Below are positions 25,001-39,200 of a DNA stretch of 64,000 bases, piece by piece. Numbering within the stretch: the first letter of the stretch is position 1; every line of letters starts with the position of its first letter. The notes beneath the pieces are model-generated. The model saw only the letters and a list, made by a program, of their open reading frames with translations, ran no database searches and was not told where the DNA came from. Position numbers and translations under genes: made by a program. This DNA comes from Odontesthes bonariensis (lineage: Eukaryota; Chordata; Actinopteri; Atheriniformes; Atherinopsidae): positions 6,098,536 to 6,162,535 of the forward strand of contig NC_134524.1 of assembly GCF_027942865.1 (NCBI RefSeq). Reading direction: 5' to 3'.

Positions 25001-28000
25001 GTCTGCAGTGATGTGCTAAGTGATAAATGTTTGGGTACATAATTCGGCCAGGTGACATGAGAGTTGTGTCTTGGTGTCTTACTTGGCGTAGGCCTTTTCC
25101 AGCAGTGCGCTCCAGAACTCGGTTCCCTCTGCTGAGTGAACGAACACCAGTTTCCCGTCCTTCACCGGCAGCCGATCATCAATCACCACCTCCACCCACT
25201 CCCCGAACTGCCAGAACTGTGAGACAGGGAGCAGACGGCCGCTATGAGTTCCTGCGGGGGATCTGGGTTCCATCTCATTCTGACAATCAGGTCTTTACTT
25301 TATCTTTCAGACTTCCACAATAAGTCGACTTGGATTTCCTCCTGGAGCCAAACAAAAGTAAGGAAACCTTTCTTTTTCTGAGCATCAGATGTATTGAAAC
25401 GCATTGTGGTTTGATTTAGACTTACAAGAAGTGGCAGATATATAATACAAATGAGAATAAAAATAACCACACAAATGGGATTGAAGCCTCAGTTACAGCT
25501 TAATCAGATGAGTTTAATTCAGACGTATTCACTGACAGTTTCCTCGCTTCAGGTCAAATTCCATCGACTCCAAGTAAAAAACAACAGAACAAAAGATCTC
25601 TGCAGTTTCTCAGACTCAGTCATAAGATATTCTATTATTGTCACCCTGTTGCTCTGATCCCAGCTGATAATCTACAGTGTGTCGTTAATCTCTGTGCAGC
25701 ACCTAAAGCGATCATTTAAATTCCTCAGAAACCAGAGTCCCACGCTGGGTGAGTTAGCGGAGGCTCAACCCGTGCACGCTCACAACCTGCCGTGCATTTC
25801 TCTACGGATCTTCCTGATCAGACAAGTTGCTCTGCAGCAGGTGAAATGTCACAAATTAAGTTCTCTGAAATGAGGAGACGAAAAGATCTCCACCAGTTTG
25901 ACATTTGCTTGTTTTTGTTCCTCTCAAGCCTGATAAGACAGAAGCATCCCGACGTTAATTTCAAGGCACACGAATGACATATTTCTTAAATTTAGATAAT
26001 AGATGGCTTTTAATTCAAAGGCTGGGAAATAAAAGGTGCTCGTGGACAGTTTTCCAGAAAACCTTCAGGTTTTAAAAGTCTTCTTTGAACAAAGCCCGAG
26101 CTCTTGAGTTGGGTTCATGGGGCCTGGTGTCCAGCAGGGGGCAGCACAGACCGGGACAGTGAAAAGCTGCATGAAAGAAAGCTGTTGGGCTTCATGGTGG
26201 AGAGCCATGTGGTGCTGGATTGTGTCCGCTGTGGGGACAGACTCCATACTCCCCAACTCTGATAATCTAACCCATCTGACTATGACCGACAGTTAGGTTG
26301 CAGCTAAAGTTTCTGAGTTTATTTTTGATCCTGCTGCAACATGGAAACACCAAAAAACATGAAAAAACACACATGAATTCTAAAAAGCTGCACAGATTAC
26401 TTAGCAGCTGTGTAGCATGTTGATTTTCTGCATGTTTGGCATGTTTTTTCTATGGAGAAACAGACGATCATGTCTTAATCTAAGAGATAATCCTCCCTGA
26501 ACCTGCTTCCAACTGACCGTCACACTTTCAGAACGCTTGAAGTTTTGTTATAAAGGTGTAAATTACATTGTGGAGATGTGACATGCCTTCAAACAGAAGC
26601 CTGCTGCAGGAATACACCAACGTGTAAACACGAGATTAGGCACATTTTCTCAATCTTCCACACTTTAGGACCTAAAATCTGTGATAACTTCTGTTATTTT
26701 CAGGGACAATCATCAAAGAGCGGCTGAAACGCTGCTCGTTTTCTCACTACTACAGAACCCCGGAGGCAGTAATCCAGTGAGAGGGGGGAGCCTGCGGTGC
26801 GGTAACACAACCCTATGAGAGAAACAGTTCCTTCTCAAAGTAACTGCATCTGTAGCGGAGAGGAAGAGGGTGAGTGGAGCTTTTGGCAACTAAAAAACAA
26901 CATCAGAGTTGTGCGTGAGAGCATCTAGCTGCATCCTGGAGCATTTAACCCGCGTTTATGTGACTTAGGAGCGCACCAGTCAGGGCAGCGTTAGTGTTTA
27001 TGTTTTAATGTGCTGCAGGAATTCTGCACGCCCGGCATAGCTGAGCCCACGTCTGGGAGGAGCTGAGTCACAATGCAAAAAGCCAAACTAAAGAAAAGAA
27101 AGACACTAATTCAGGCCTGCCCTGAACAAACACACACAACCTTGATTTTCCTCTTTTACACCGACACAGCTCTGTGGGAGCAAACAAACTCTTACCACAC
27201 ATTTGTGCCATGACTTGCAGTTTCCCAGGATTCAAGCCTGAGAAATCCTCAACAAATATGAGCTTAAACAAGAGTATCCTCAAACATTTTGCCCCAGTTT
27301 GATTTGTTTCTGACTCTCGGCTAAGATTGCCCAGCGTATAATTCATTCTTCCTTCTTTTGTCTGCCATATTTGTTCATTTGTTCATCTCTCCCAGATGTT
27401 CTGCCCTCTTTCTTAAACAGATTACCATTCCTACAGCCGGGACTCATAATATCGTTATGGGATGACTCATTCCGATGTGGGTAATTTATCCTGAGGCTTA
27501 CAGGATCCAAACTCATGCAAAGAGGAGCAGATTCGTGCTCAAGCTCCAGCTAAAGAGGATGGAAGAAGAAACTTGTTTAAAAAAAAAAAAGAAGAAACTA
27601 GGACAACAGCCGGGCCTATTTACAAGCCATTCAGCTCGTACTCGTGCAGGCTTTTTGGAGCAAACTGAAGCATTATTTCCACTCAGCAAAGTAATAATGG
27701 ACAAATGAACACACACACGTCTGCAGTGAGTCACCAGCCCCAGCAGACCTGTGTAAGATGGGAGCTGTGAGACGGTTTTTATTGATCCGTCTGTGTCAGT
27801 TAAGCTTCAGAAAACTGGATAATTACTGACAAAATGCTTAAATCTTCAGGGTCGATGTGTGGATTTCACTACACATGCGGTGCATGTATGAGTAAATAAT
27901 GTGCAACCGTGTCTGGTTTGACCTGTCAGTCTGCCAGGCTTCTGCTCCAACAGCTTTCACTCAGCCCGACATAAGCGATCCCTGATGAACGCCGGCTCCA

Positions 28001-31000
28001 CGTGCGCGTTTGCCTTCAGCGTTACATGCCCCGCTCATCATGCATGTGATATACGTGTCTCTGAAGTGTCGGAGCATGTGTGTCCCCGTTGTTTCTCTCA
28101 TGCCCTTCGCTTGCCGGGCTGACAGTCTGGCTGGCTTCGCTTCCCAGCAGCAGGTGAGAAATCACTGTCGACTGAACGTTTTCCTTTTGAATTAAAACAT
28201 TACGTGCTCCGTTTTTAACAAAATAAACCATTGTACAGCTTCCTCTGTATCACAGGGAACCACCACATCCTTATCTTTACCCTTTGCACTCTCCATGTTC
28301 TCATCCTACCTGACAGGTCGCTCCTACCACACTGGAAAAAAATGCCCCTCCAAAAATAAGTAAAAAAAAACAACAAATACAAGACGTTTTTGCTTGAAAT
28401 AAGCAAAATAAAACTGCCAATGGAACTAGTGAAAATCGGCTTGTCAAGATTTCTTGAAATAAGATGTGATATTTAGGACTTTTGAGTTAAAAGTGATCTT
28501 GAAATTAGCTTAAAAACCTCTTCAAATGTAAAAAAAAAAAGCTTGTTTCATGTGAAATCCGACTCAAAACAATTTGTTTTCAAGACTTTTTCATTTAACA
28601 AGATATTCCAGATGTATTGTATTAAAACAAGGTCCTATATCTGGCTGAAATAGTACTTGTTAGGCAGTTGTGTCTTATATTAAGTGTAATGAGATATTTT
28701 GACTGGAAAGGAGACAAATATACTTGGTAAGACTTTGATTTTTTCCAGTGTGCGTGCCTGGCAGACATCTCGGGTTTGGATGTCGATGCACCCCCTTAAG
28801 CTCAACCTGGACCAGACTGAGCTGGTGTTTCTCCCGGGGAAGGGCCGCCCGTTCAGAGATCTAGCCATCACCATGGATGACTCCGTGGTGACGTCAACTC
28901 GGACCGCGAGGAATCTGGGTGTGACCCTGGACGACCAACTGTCGGCTAACATGGCATCAGTGACCCGTTCCTGCCGATTCCTCCTCTACAACATCCGGAG
29001 GATTCGCCCCTTCCTCACCGACGAGGCAGCGCAGGTGCTCCTCCAGGCTCTGCTCATCTCCCGCCTGGACTACTGCAGCTCGCTCCGTGCTGGCGCCCCG
29101 GCTTCTGCCATCAGACCTCTGGAGCTGGTTCAGAGAGCTGCTGCTCGTCTGGTGTTCGACCTCCCCGAGTTCTCCCACTCCACTCCCCTTCTCCGCTCTC
29201 TACGCCGGCTCCCTGTAGCTGCAGCATCCAGTTTCAGACTCTGGTGCTGGCCTACAGGGCAGTGGAAGGAGCAGCTCCTTCATACCTCCGGGCTGCGGTC
29301 TACACCCCCGCCCGCCCGCTTCGCTCTGCGGCCTCCAGGCGGCCGGCTGCCCCTCACTCAGCGGTCCCTGCGCACCATCCACACGCTCACGGCTTTTCTC
29401 TGCTCTGGCGCCCCGATGGTGGAACGATCTCCCGCCTGATGTCAGGAAGCTGAGTCGCTGCCCATCTTTGGCCGCAGGCTGAAAACCATCTCTGCAGGAA
29501 ACACTACCCTGATCCGCCCTCTGAGGACATCACCTGCTCCGTCCCAGCTCCTTACGCACTTATTCGTTTCCTAAATTGTCTTTGTTTTCTAAATCGTCTT
29601 CCCATTTGTCTCGGTACCTAACTTACCGCACTTACTCTAGCACTAGTTATGCTCTTAGCTGTTTGGTTTTGGAAGGAAACGCACTTATGACCTGAAGTTC
29701 TTTTGCCTACCGATGTGGAACACACTTTGTATTGTAAGTCGCTTTGGATAAAAGCGTCTGCAGAATGACCGTAATGTAATGTACGGGGACCCTGATCCGT
29801 CTGCATCGGGCCTGATATGTGGACCACATGCACAACACATGCAGTTAACAGAACAAAACAGTAAAACTCAATGTAAGCACGCTTCCTCTTTAGTGGGCAA
29901 ATAGTTTCAGGTGTATCGCACCTTCTCCAGAACACATCTGTGCTGTAACTCGCACGTTTATCACTCAAGGAATATTAACATCATATTTACCAGTATTGGC
30001 ACTGTTGCCAACCTGGCAGATTTTTGTCACCAACTTTTCTTCAAAAAATTGAAAAATGACAAATCTGGTGACTTGTAGGAGATATTTGAACTACTTCTTA
30101 GTCGACCGTGTTGCTTTGTGAGGACAGGAGCTGGTGCAACATGACGAGTGAGTGAGTGGCTATGAGAAGCTGCTCATGCAACTATAGAGGAAGGAGGAGC
30201 AGCCGCTGTGCGGACATTTTCTTTTCTTTTAGGACTTAAAATAACATGTTTGAGACATTCTGCCATTTCAAACATCACATAACCGTGAATGTATATGTAG
30301 CCCAAATCCCTGCACAGACATGGTCTTTAACTCAGGTGGATGGTGCTAAAATCAGCTTTTTTACAGCAGAATAGCAGCTTCACTATGCTTTCAAATGATG
30401 TCACAATGGGCCTCTTTTCAGTCACAGTCTATTTCCTCATCTGACAACAGAAAAAGGCAAAAACATGTGACTGAGAGGCCTTTTATTGTGACTTTGTCTG
30501 GATTAAAATACACCAACGTGAGCAAAGAGAAAAAATCAATTCAGTTAGAAGCAGCTGGAAACATCAAGCACCAGCCGTCAGGTTTGTTTTCTCATAAGGT
30601 GGGAGTTTAAACTCATTTAAACTCAGGCTTAAACAGCATTAACATGCTGAATAACTTGCAAAAGCCTTGCATGTAAGTGGGCTATGTTCGCATTAAATTC
30701 ATTGGATCCCTGGTGCTGGAGGAAGGCAACAATTTGAGCCAGATGCCATTAGAACCAACCACAGGTCACTTCTACAGCATTATGAGGAAATGATTTCACT
30801 TTAAAATGGTTTACAAGCCACTGAGTGAAGAGTTTCTTCATAATTCAGTGACACTAATGCAGAGGTGCCTTAAGTTCCCTCGTAATTTACAAAGTTAATT
30901 CATGTTTAATTCATTTTCTTCTCCAGCTGTGGAAGTCATCAGCATAATTCAACACTTTTGTTTTACTCAGTCTGATGCTTTGTGAAATAAATGTTCATTT

Positions 31001-34000
31001 CCTGAAATTCTTCCTATTTTTCTGCACTTTTTCTGCAGTTTTAGCACCAAAGTTGGGCTTTGTGTTGATTATCTACCAAAGCTAGCGAGCACTAGACTTA
31101 GCGCTGGCTCCAATAAAATCCAAGACAGTACATTCTACTTTCTTTGTACATGTTTTCAGGGTAATTGCACAAAAATCCTGCCATATATGAACCAACACGC
31201 TGGAATCAGGGCTCCCCTCCCCTGGTCACAGAGCCACATGCAAACAGAAGCTAACCACTGCTGCGATGTTTCAGAATGAAAGGGCTTATCATCACTGCCC
31301 TGCTGTGAATCTGCTACAGTCGCACCTTTGCATGCGGGTTTCTGTGTGCACTTGGATTTGGTGTCAAACCCAAAGCAAAGTTCAGCGGATAAGAGCCAGC
31401 TTCGTGCCGGTGGCTGCAGCCATGGAGCACGACATATTTTGGATAAACACAACAAAGCAGCAGGACTGGTCAGAGGAGGTGACGTTGATCTACATGAGAC
31501 AGACGAGGCATTGTGGTAGTTTTTTACCCAGCGGTTTGTTTTTTCTATGAAGGATCCCCATTAGCTGAGGCCAAGAGTGATGGTTTAGGGACTTAAGTCC
31601 TTTTTGTTGGGCTGGGTGTGGATGTGTGAGGTGAGCCGCCATGAATGACTCATAACCTGAAAGGTCTGGCATGTAAGAATGGTGTGGGAGGAGCCTGTTG
31701 GAATCCTTTCCATAGATTAGACGACTGAGAGTCAGACCATTTCAGGGTTTTCACCTATTCTGCCAAAGCTTGGAGTCGATTTAGTTTATTTTCATCCATC
31801 CGTCTCCTTTGATTTGTACTTTATTAAAGCACATTTGGTAGACTAATATCCCGATTAGATGGGGTGCGATTCAAGCAAAGATTCCAGTTTACGCTCATGT
31901 TTCAGAAACACATCCCCACAGAATGATGCTGCCTTTACCGTGTCCGACTGCAGGGACGGTAAAGCTCAGTTTCCTCCACACACTGCCGGGAAGCTCGTCT
32001 AAATAATTCCTTTGCGGATCGTAGGCCTTTGCTTCTCATGAGAAAATAATTTGCCTTTAGACAAACTGCCGTCAGCCTTATATAGAGAAATAAAGGTCTG
32101 CATTGAACAGGCCTGATTCTGGAAGGGTTCCCCAACACCTTTCATTCATCAAATCAAATCAAATTACCTACAAACAATTCAAAGTGCTTTACATAAAATA
32201 AAAGCATTGCAGCAGGGAGTGGAAGAAGCATTAAAAAAAAATAATAAAAAATATATAAAAATTTAAAATTTAACAAGTAAATAAATAAATAAATCCAATT
32301 CATAGTAACCACCGGATTGTTGCCTTCAGATGGAACCCAGACTGATACGATGTGTATAACTCACTTATCAACTTTGGCACCGTTTGTAAAAAGTTGATAT
32401 CTAAATCTGAACCCAAGTGCATATATTCAAAGACAATAATGAAGATATCTTCCTGGAAATGTACAGAAAGATGAAGGCGATCAGAGAAAGCAGTTTAAAG
32501 TGGATGGTGTCTGTGCTAACAGCTGATATCCAGCTTCCGTCATCGAGGTTAACAAACTGGAACTCGCTGACTTTGGCTGATAAAGGTCAAATTGTTCTTC
32601 AGTGATGCAGCGGTCGTTCTTATCTTTGAATTTTTATATAGTTTTCAGGGCTTGAACGTCTGATAAATAGCACCTATTTATACCACGTATCACCAAAGAG
32701 CATCATTTCATGTGCCTTTAACGTAGTTTTTCAACAGAAGAGATTATTATATTGTAGTATTTTTAAGTACTTTGTGCGTTCTTGTAGCCTTCCAGAGATC
32801 TGTGCCTTGACATGATCCTGTTTCACTGGTCTACACACAATTCTGTCAGCCTAATGGTTTGGTTTTCACCCTGTAAGGCATCAGCACCAGTGAGACCGTA
32901 TCTACAGCACGCAGGCGAGTGCCCACTTCATTATGCTTAACAATTCAATTCAAAGCAGGAGCTCAGCTGCAAAGTTCAATTCAAACTGAATACTGATGGA
33001 AATAAGACATTTCAGCCGTTTAACCTTCATAAATGATCAGATTATTCCTTCTTTCTGTCATCGTTGTGGGGTAAAGGTTTCATATCGACAGAAAAAAGGT
33101 GAGTCTGAACCGTAATGTGACGTGGAAGGACTCTCTCTGTGCACGGTGTTACCTGAAAGTGAAAGATGCCGCCGTATCCCTGCTGGAAGCTCTGTCCCTG
33201 AGGAACCACTCTGTTGAGGAGGTTGTCGTTTAATGTCAGCGAGGCGATAGCTGCCAGCAGCCAGCAGTCCCCTGAAAATGCAAATGTATACGCTTTTATT
33301 CCCTGCAGCAGACACCAATGAATGACAGTCTGTTACTATACTATCCTTTATTCCCTCCTTTATACTCAGCTTGATGCTTATTTGCAGTAACGGCAGTTAA
33401 ACTAACTCGTGTTGGGATTTGAGCAGAAAGATAAAACTGGTAAAACCTGTAGTTAGACGACGTGTTTACACAAACTAAACCACGATGGGAGAGGCGCTGG
33501 ACTCTTAAAGCCACCATGAGTCAATGTTGGTGGTTATTACAGTGTGGGTGTGAGTCCCATCTGCCACCTTTACTCTGCTGTTTTACTGCTTTCTGCTGGA
33601 CGATGGGAGGGAAACCCTGAGCCACAGTTTCCCTGTGAGTGTCACCACACTGGTAGACCTCCTGCTATGAGGAAACTAAAAAGCTCTTCTTTTACACTCT
33701 TCTTATACTTTTAAAATGTTGGATTTTGTTTTATTCCAGCTTTAGAGAACATAAACCTGATTAAAGCTTCTTCTAATGGACCCCACAGCACTGGAAAAGA
33801 TGATGAGTGGAGCTTTGGCAGGACAATGATGACACCATGTTCCCTGGCAACACATTTCTAAAATTGCTATTTTGCAATATAGTCACTAGTTAAGAGGGGG
33901 GGTGAAAAATAATCCCATTTGGCAACGAAAGAAGCATCTTGCGTTGCCAGATACACTGAAAGAGATGCAGGAAGACACTGTTTACAGATGTGATTGTTTA

Positions 34001-35855
34001 TAGATGTGCCGAGAGTCGTGTCAAAAATTACGTACAACCTCTTCAATACAAGGAGCTGTGTTTGGTTTCCTCCAAACGTGCTGCTGTGCATTATGAGCAA
34101 ACATCTCCACTTTGGTCTGGTCTGTCCAAAGGACATCGTTCCAGAAGTCTTTGCAAACCTAAGCTGTGCTGCCATGTTCTTTTTAGAGAGAAGAGGCTTT
34201 CTCCTGCAGCCCTTCCACACAAGCCACACTTGTTCAGTCTGTTTCTAACTGTGCTGTCATGACCTTTAACCTTTAACATGCTAACTGAGGCCTGCAGAGT
34301 CTGAGATGTAGCTCTTTGGGTTTCTGACCTTGGGGTGAACTTTAACCTTTAACATGCTAACTGAGGCCTGCAGAGTCTGAGATGTAGCTCTTTGGGTTTC
34401 TGACCTTGGGGTGACCTTGCTGGGACGTCCACTCCTGGGAAGATTGACAGCTGTCCTGAATGTTTTCCACTTGTGAATAATCTTTCTCTCTGTAGAACGA
34501 TGGACTCCAGATAGTTTGGAAACGGCCTTATAACCCTTCCCAGACAGATGGGCAGCAACAGCTGCTGATGTCTTTCCTCCTTGGCATCGTGTTAACACAC
34601 ACCTGAATGCTGCAGAACTTCGGCTTTTATAGCTGCTCACACTGACTGATTATCAGGTAAATGATTTAATTTGATCAGCTCCTGATCTTAATTCCTGTGG
34701 GAGCAGGAAGGATGAACTCAGTTTTTCATGCGCTGCCTTAGTTTTTGTTAAATTAGTAATAACGCAGCGCAATATGTCCTTTATTGTTCATCTAAGGTTG
34801 CATTCACCCACTCTTAAGAGTGCTCCTGGGAGGGACCCGATGATTTTCTTTTGTTATTATGTCACAACACGTAAGACATAGGACAGGACTGTATTTATAG
34901 CCAAAGAGTTCTACGTGGTTTCCCAGGTTTCCCAGCTTCTTAGGTGTGCAGCTACATCTTGTTCAGAGTCACGGGGGGCTGCAGGCTATCCCAGCTGTCA
35001 CTAAAGTTTAGGGATACTCTGGGTTTCCAACACAGAGAAACAACCATGCACATGACAACCACACCTACACTCTTAACTCTACGGATAAGGCCCGCAGCCG
35101 AGACTCAAAGCTGGCTGTGAGGTGAACAGTGCTCACCAACACATCACTGCGCTAAGCTACGCTAAGCTAAGCTAAGCTAACCAGCTGTTAGCGACAGCTT
35201 TAACATGCTTTAATGTCTTAAAACCCATTTTTATTCCCTGGGTTTTAACCCCGCATGAGACTCTGTTTCTGTTACTGTTTTATTGTTTTAATATTGTTAT
35301 TGTTTATTACTGTTTTTACATTGTTCTCATGTTTTATGCCTTATATTTCGTGTTGTTATTCATGTACAGCACTTTGTTTCAGCCACGGCTGTTTTAAAGG
35401 GCTTTATAAATAAAGTTGAGTTGAGCTTCATAATCAACCAGCAACATATAAGAGGGGCCCCTCGTGTTGAACAGCTTCTTTAATCAGAAGTTTTGCTGAC
35501 CGGCAGCTCGCTAAAAGGTCAAAAGGTTGAAATCACAATCAAATATGCAAAAAATATTTGTTTTAATGTTTTTTTTTTTATCCCCAAATCTTTCCTTTAT
35601 CATGCACGGCCCAAATGAGTGATAATTAGGCCTGTCACGATATCCAATAAGTCAATAAATCGTCCGATAACTTTTTTCAAGCACGATCACTTTTCTGGCC
35701 ACGATAAGTCCATTTAAAAAAAAAATTTGGGTTTTTTTTTTTTGGCGCATTTCTTTGTTTCCTCGCCACTCCCGCCCTTTCCCTACCTAACCGAATGATG
35801 GGCGCGTGATTGTTGAACGTTAGAGCATTTTCAATTTTCAGTGCAGGCCTCCCTG

Positions 35856-35887
<32 letters not shown>

Positions 35888-36182
35888 GTTGCCCCGGTAA
35901 CATATTCGCGCCGTTTGAGACCCTGTGTTCTACTGCTGACCTCTGATAGTTAGCAGCAGCATTCGTTCGACTGTTACCTCGCAGAAGCCACAGCTCGCGT
36001 CAAGTCAGATAGCAGCTAACGAAATAAAAGTTATGGAACTGGTGCCGAAGAAAACGGCGAAAGCTCCCGTGTGGGACCACTTTGGCTTCCAGCCAAATGA
36101 TGAGGGTGAGCCACTGAATCTAAACGAGCCGATATGTCTCGTTAATGCCACCTCGGGTGGGTAGGTGTTCTTATTGTTTACT

Positions 36183-36238
<56 letters not shown>

Positions 36239-39200
36239 GTGTGTGCGTGAGTGTGTGTGTGATATGCCCCATGTTTGTTTACAAGCAACTTTGAAAGAAA
36301 TTCTTCATTGTTATTTTAATAAAATCACATTTATTGATATTTAAAAGGGTGTATTCGCATTTTTATTAGGGACCGAGCAGTGAAACTGCAAGGACCCTAT
36401 TTTATCTGTAAGGATTATTATTCCGTCTTCCGTCTTCTTATTCTTTGCAAAAGGTATGCGAAAACTCAGGAAATTTTGCGAGCGCCACATGCCAGTCGAC
36501 GACATGAAAGAATCTAAACTTTATATTTTTGGGAGTTGCTCATTGACTCTGTAGCGGCCATTTTGGATGGAAAGTGCGTTTTCGTGCCATTTTTGACCGA
36601 TTCCACGCCTTGCATATGATTGAACTCGTCCTACAGATTTAATGCTACAGACTTCAAACTTGGCCAGGTTACTCTTAAGACATGGGGGTGTAAATTCATG
36701 GGGAAACTTTTTCAAAACTTAAAGGGCGTGGCCGTGGCGACGCTTCAAAGTTTGATGACATAACCATCACTCGCCACAAAAAATTAAGTTGCTTATAACT
36801 CCCACATACATTATCCAATCTGTCCCAAACTTCATACGGTGAATGCTGGACCCAGCCTGAACATGGACATATTATCATAGTGACATCCACCTATAGCGCC
36901 ACCTACTGGTGGTTGTAATCGTCTTTTTTTTTCCACAACTCGCATTTTATCTAACTCCTCCTACAGATTTTATGGTAACAGCTCCAAACTTGGCCAGGTT
37001 ACTCTTAAGCGAGGGAGGAATAAAAATCTTGAGGACTAATGTCACGTATCAAGCCAAGAAGAAGGAAATGAGTAAGAACATGTACAGGACTAATGTCACG
37101 TATCAAGCCAAGAAGAAGGAAATGAGTAAGAACATGTACAGGACTAATGTCACGTATCAAGCCAAGAAGAAGGAAATGAGAAAGAACATGTACAGGACTA
37201 ATGTCACGTATCAAGCCAAGAAGAAGGAAATGAGTAAGAACATGTACAGGACTAATGTCACGTATCAAGCCAAGAAGAAGGAAATGAGTAAGAACATGTA
37301 CAGGACTAATGTCACGTATCAAGCCAAGAAGAAGGAAATGAGTAAGAACATGCACAGGACTAATGTCACGTATCAAGCCAAGAAGAAGGAAATGAGTAAG
37401 AACATGCACAGGACTAATGTCACGTATCAAGCCAAGAAGAAGGAAATGAGTAAGAACATGTACAGGACTAATGTCACGTATCAAGCCAAGAAGAAGGAAC
37501 TGAGTAGAACACAGTATGCAAATGTTGAATATAAACAGCGTGTTGCAGCAGGTATGAAGCTGAATAGGCAGCAGTTGAAAGAAAAGCGCCTGCAATTTGA
37601 CTTTGTTATGCAGCAGCTTTTAGATAAAGTCAGAGATGGACCAGATTTTGTGTGTTGTGTTTGCCACAGATTGCTGTTTAGGCATCAGGTTTTAACCTGT
37701 AAAAGGGAAGATTATAATAAAACTGGAGCTGTAGGTGCTGTAGCTGCAAAGTGCATTACTGACCATTATCTGCAGAAATGTGATGCCAGTTGTGAGATGC
37801 CGTGTCACTTGGTTGACATACCTAGAGGGAAGCTTTCGATCTGTTACACCTGTCATAGTAAGATACTCAGAGGACAGGAACCGGCTGAATCTGCAGGAAA
37901 CAATTTGACTGTGTGTCCCATTCCAGCAGAACTGGCCTGTTTGAATAGTTTGGAACAGCATTTGATTGCGCTACATATACCGTTTATGAAGATGTTAGCT
38001 TTGCCCAAAGGTGGACAAAATGGAGTACATGGCCCAGTGACATGTGTTCCAGCAAACATTGTTCAAACGAATAAAGACGATGGGTTGAAACAGTTGTTGG
38101 CGTGTGATGATGGCTATCGGTTTTTGAAACCTATTAGAGGAACCCCAGTGTACTGGCAGGGAGCGCAGAGTAACCTGTTAGCTTGTGTTCGTCAGTTAGG
38201 CGTCCCCACTTGGTTTTGTTCCTTTTCTTCAGCTGATCTGCGTTGGCAAAATCTGCTTGATAGCGCTTTGCGACAGGCTGGAAGAACGCCGACAGCTGAA
38301 GAGTTGGAGTGGGCTGATAGGTGTGAGCTGTTGCGGCAGAATCCGGTAACTGCAGCTAGGATGTTTGACTTTCGGTGGCATTGTTTTTTAAAGGAGGTGT
38401 TGATGTCTCCATGCAATCCGATGGGTAAAATAATTGACTACTTTTATAGGGTCGAGTTTCAGCAGCGTGGTTCCCCACATGTCCATTGTTTGTTCTGGAT
38501 CGAGAACGCTCCGTTAATTGACAGGAACAGTGACGAAGAGGTAGTTCAGTTTATTGACAAATATGTAACATGTGAACTACCAGCAGATGATGACACATTA
38601 TTGGACATTATCACATCTGTACAACAACATTCCACTCGCCACTCAAAGTCGTGCAAAAAGAGGAATACGTGTCGTTTCAATTTTCCTCGACCAGTATCTG
38701 CACGCACGTTCATCAGTCGTAAGCGAGTAGAACCAGTCTGCAAGTGTCAGGGAGATGCGACGGATGCAACATGTGAGAAGCATGGAGAGAACAGGTGGGA
38801 GATGAAGGCAGAGCATGCTGATGGCATTTTAACAAGCGTTAAGAAGGCATTGAACGATGGTAGTTTTGAAAATGTACAGCAGTTGTTTGATGCTTTACGC
38901 ATGAATCAGGAGATTTTTGAGGCGGCGTATAAACGTCTTGGCAAGAAGACAGAAGTTGTTTTAAAAAGGGATGTTAAGGAGTCGTGGATTAATCAGTATA
39001 GTAAGTCCCTCTTGAAATGCTGGAATGCTAATATAGACATCCAGTACGTTGTGGATGCGTATGCATGTGTTGTGTACATCATCTCCTAGATTTCTAAAGG
39101 CAGAAAGGGAGATGGGGCTGCTGTTGAGCAATGCCCAAAGAGAGGCATTCAAAGAGGGCAATCTTAGTGCAAAGGAGGCCTTAAAAAATCTAGGTACTGT

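Noticed and set aside
33867..34262. Plus-strand frames at 33990-34262 as a gene
   Set aside because: Antisense of the Tc1 transposase remnant.
37005..37595. 196-aa minus-strand frame of repeating [12 protein letters not shown]
   Set aside because: Antisense shadow of the 54-bp array in the Rep frame.
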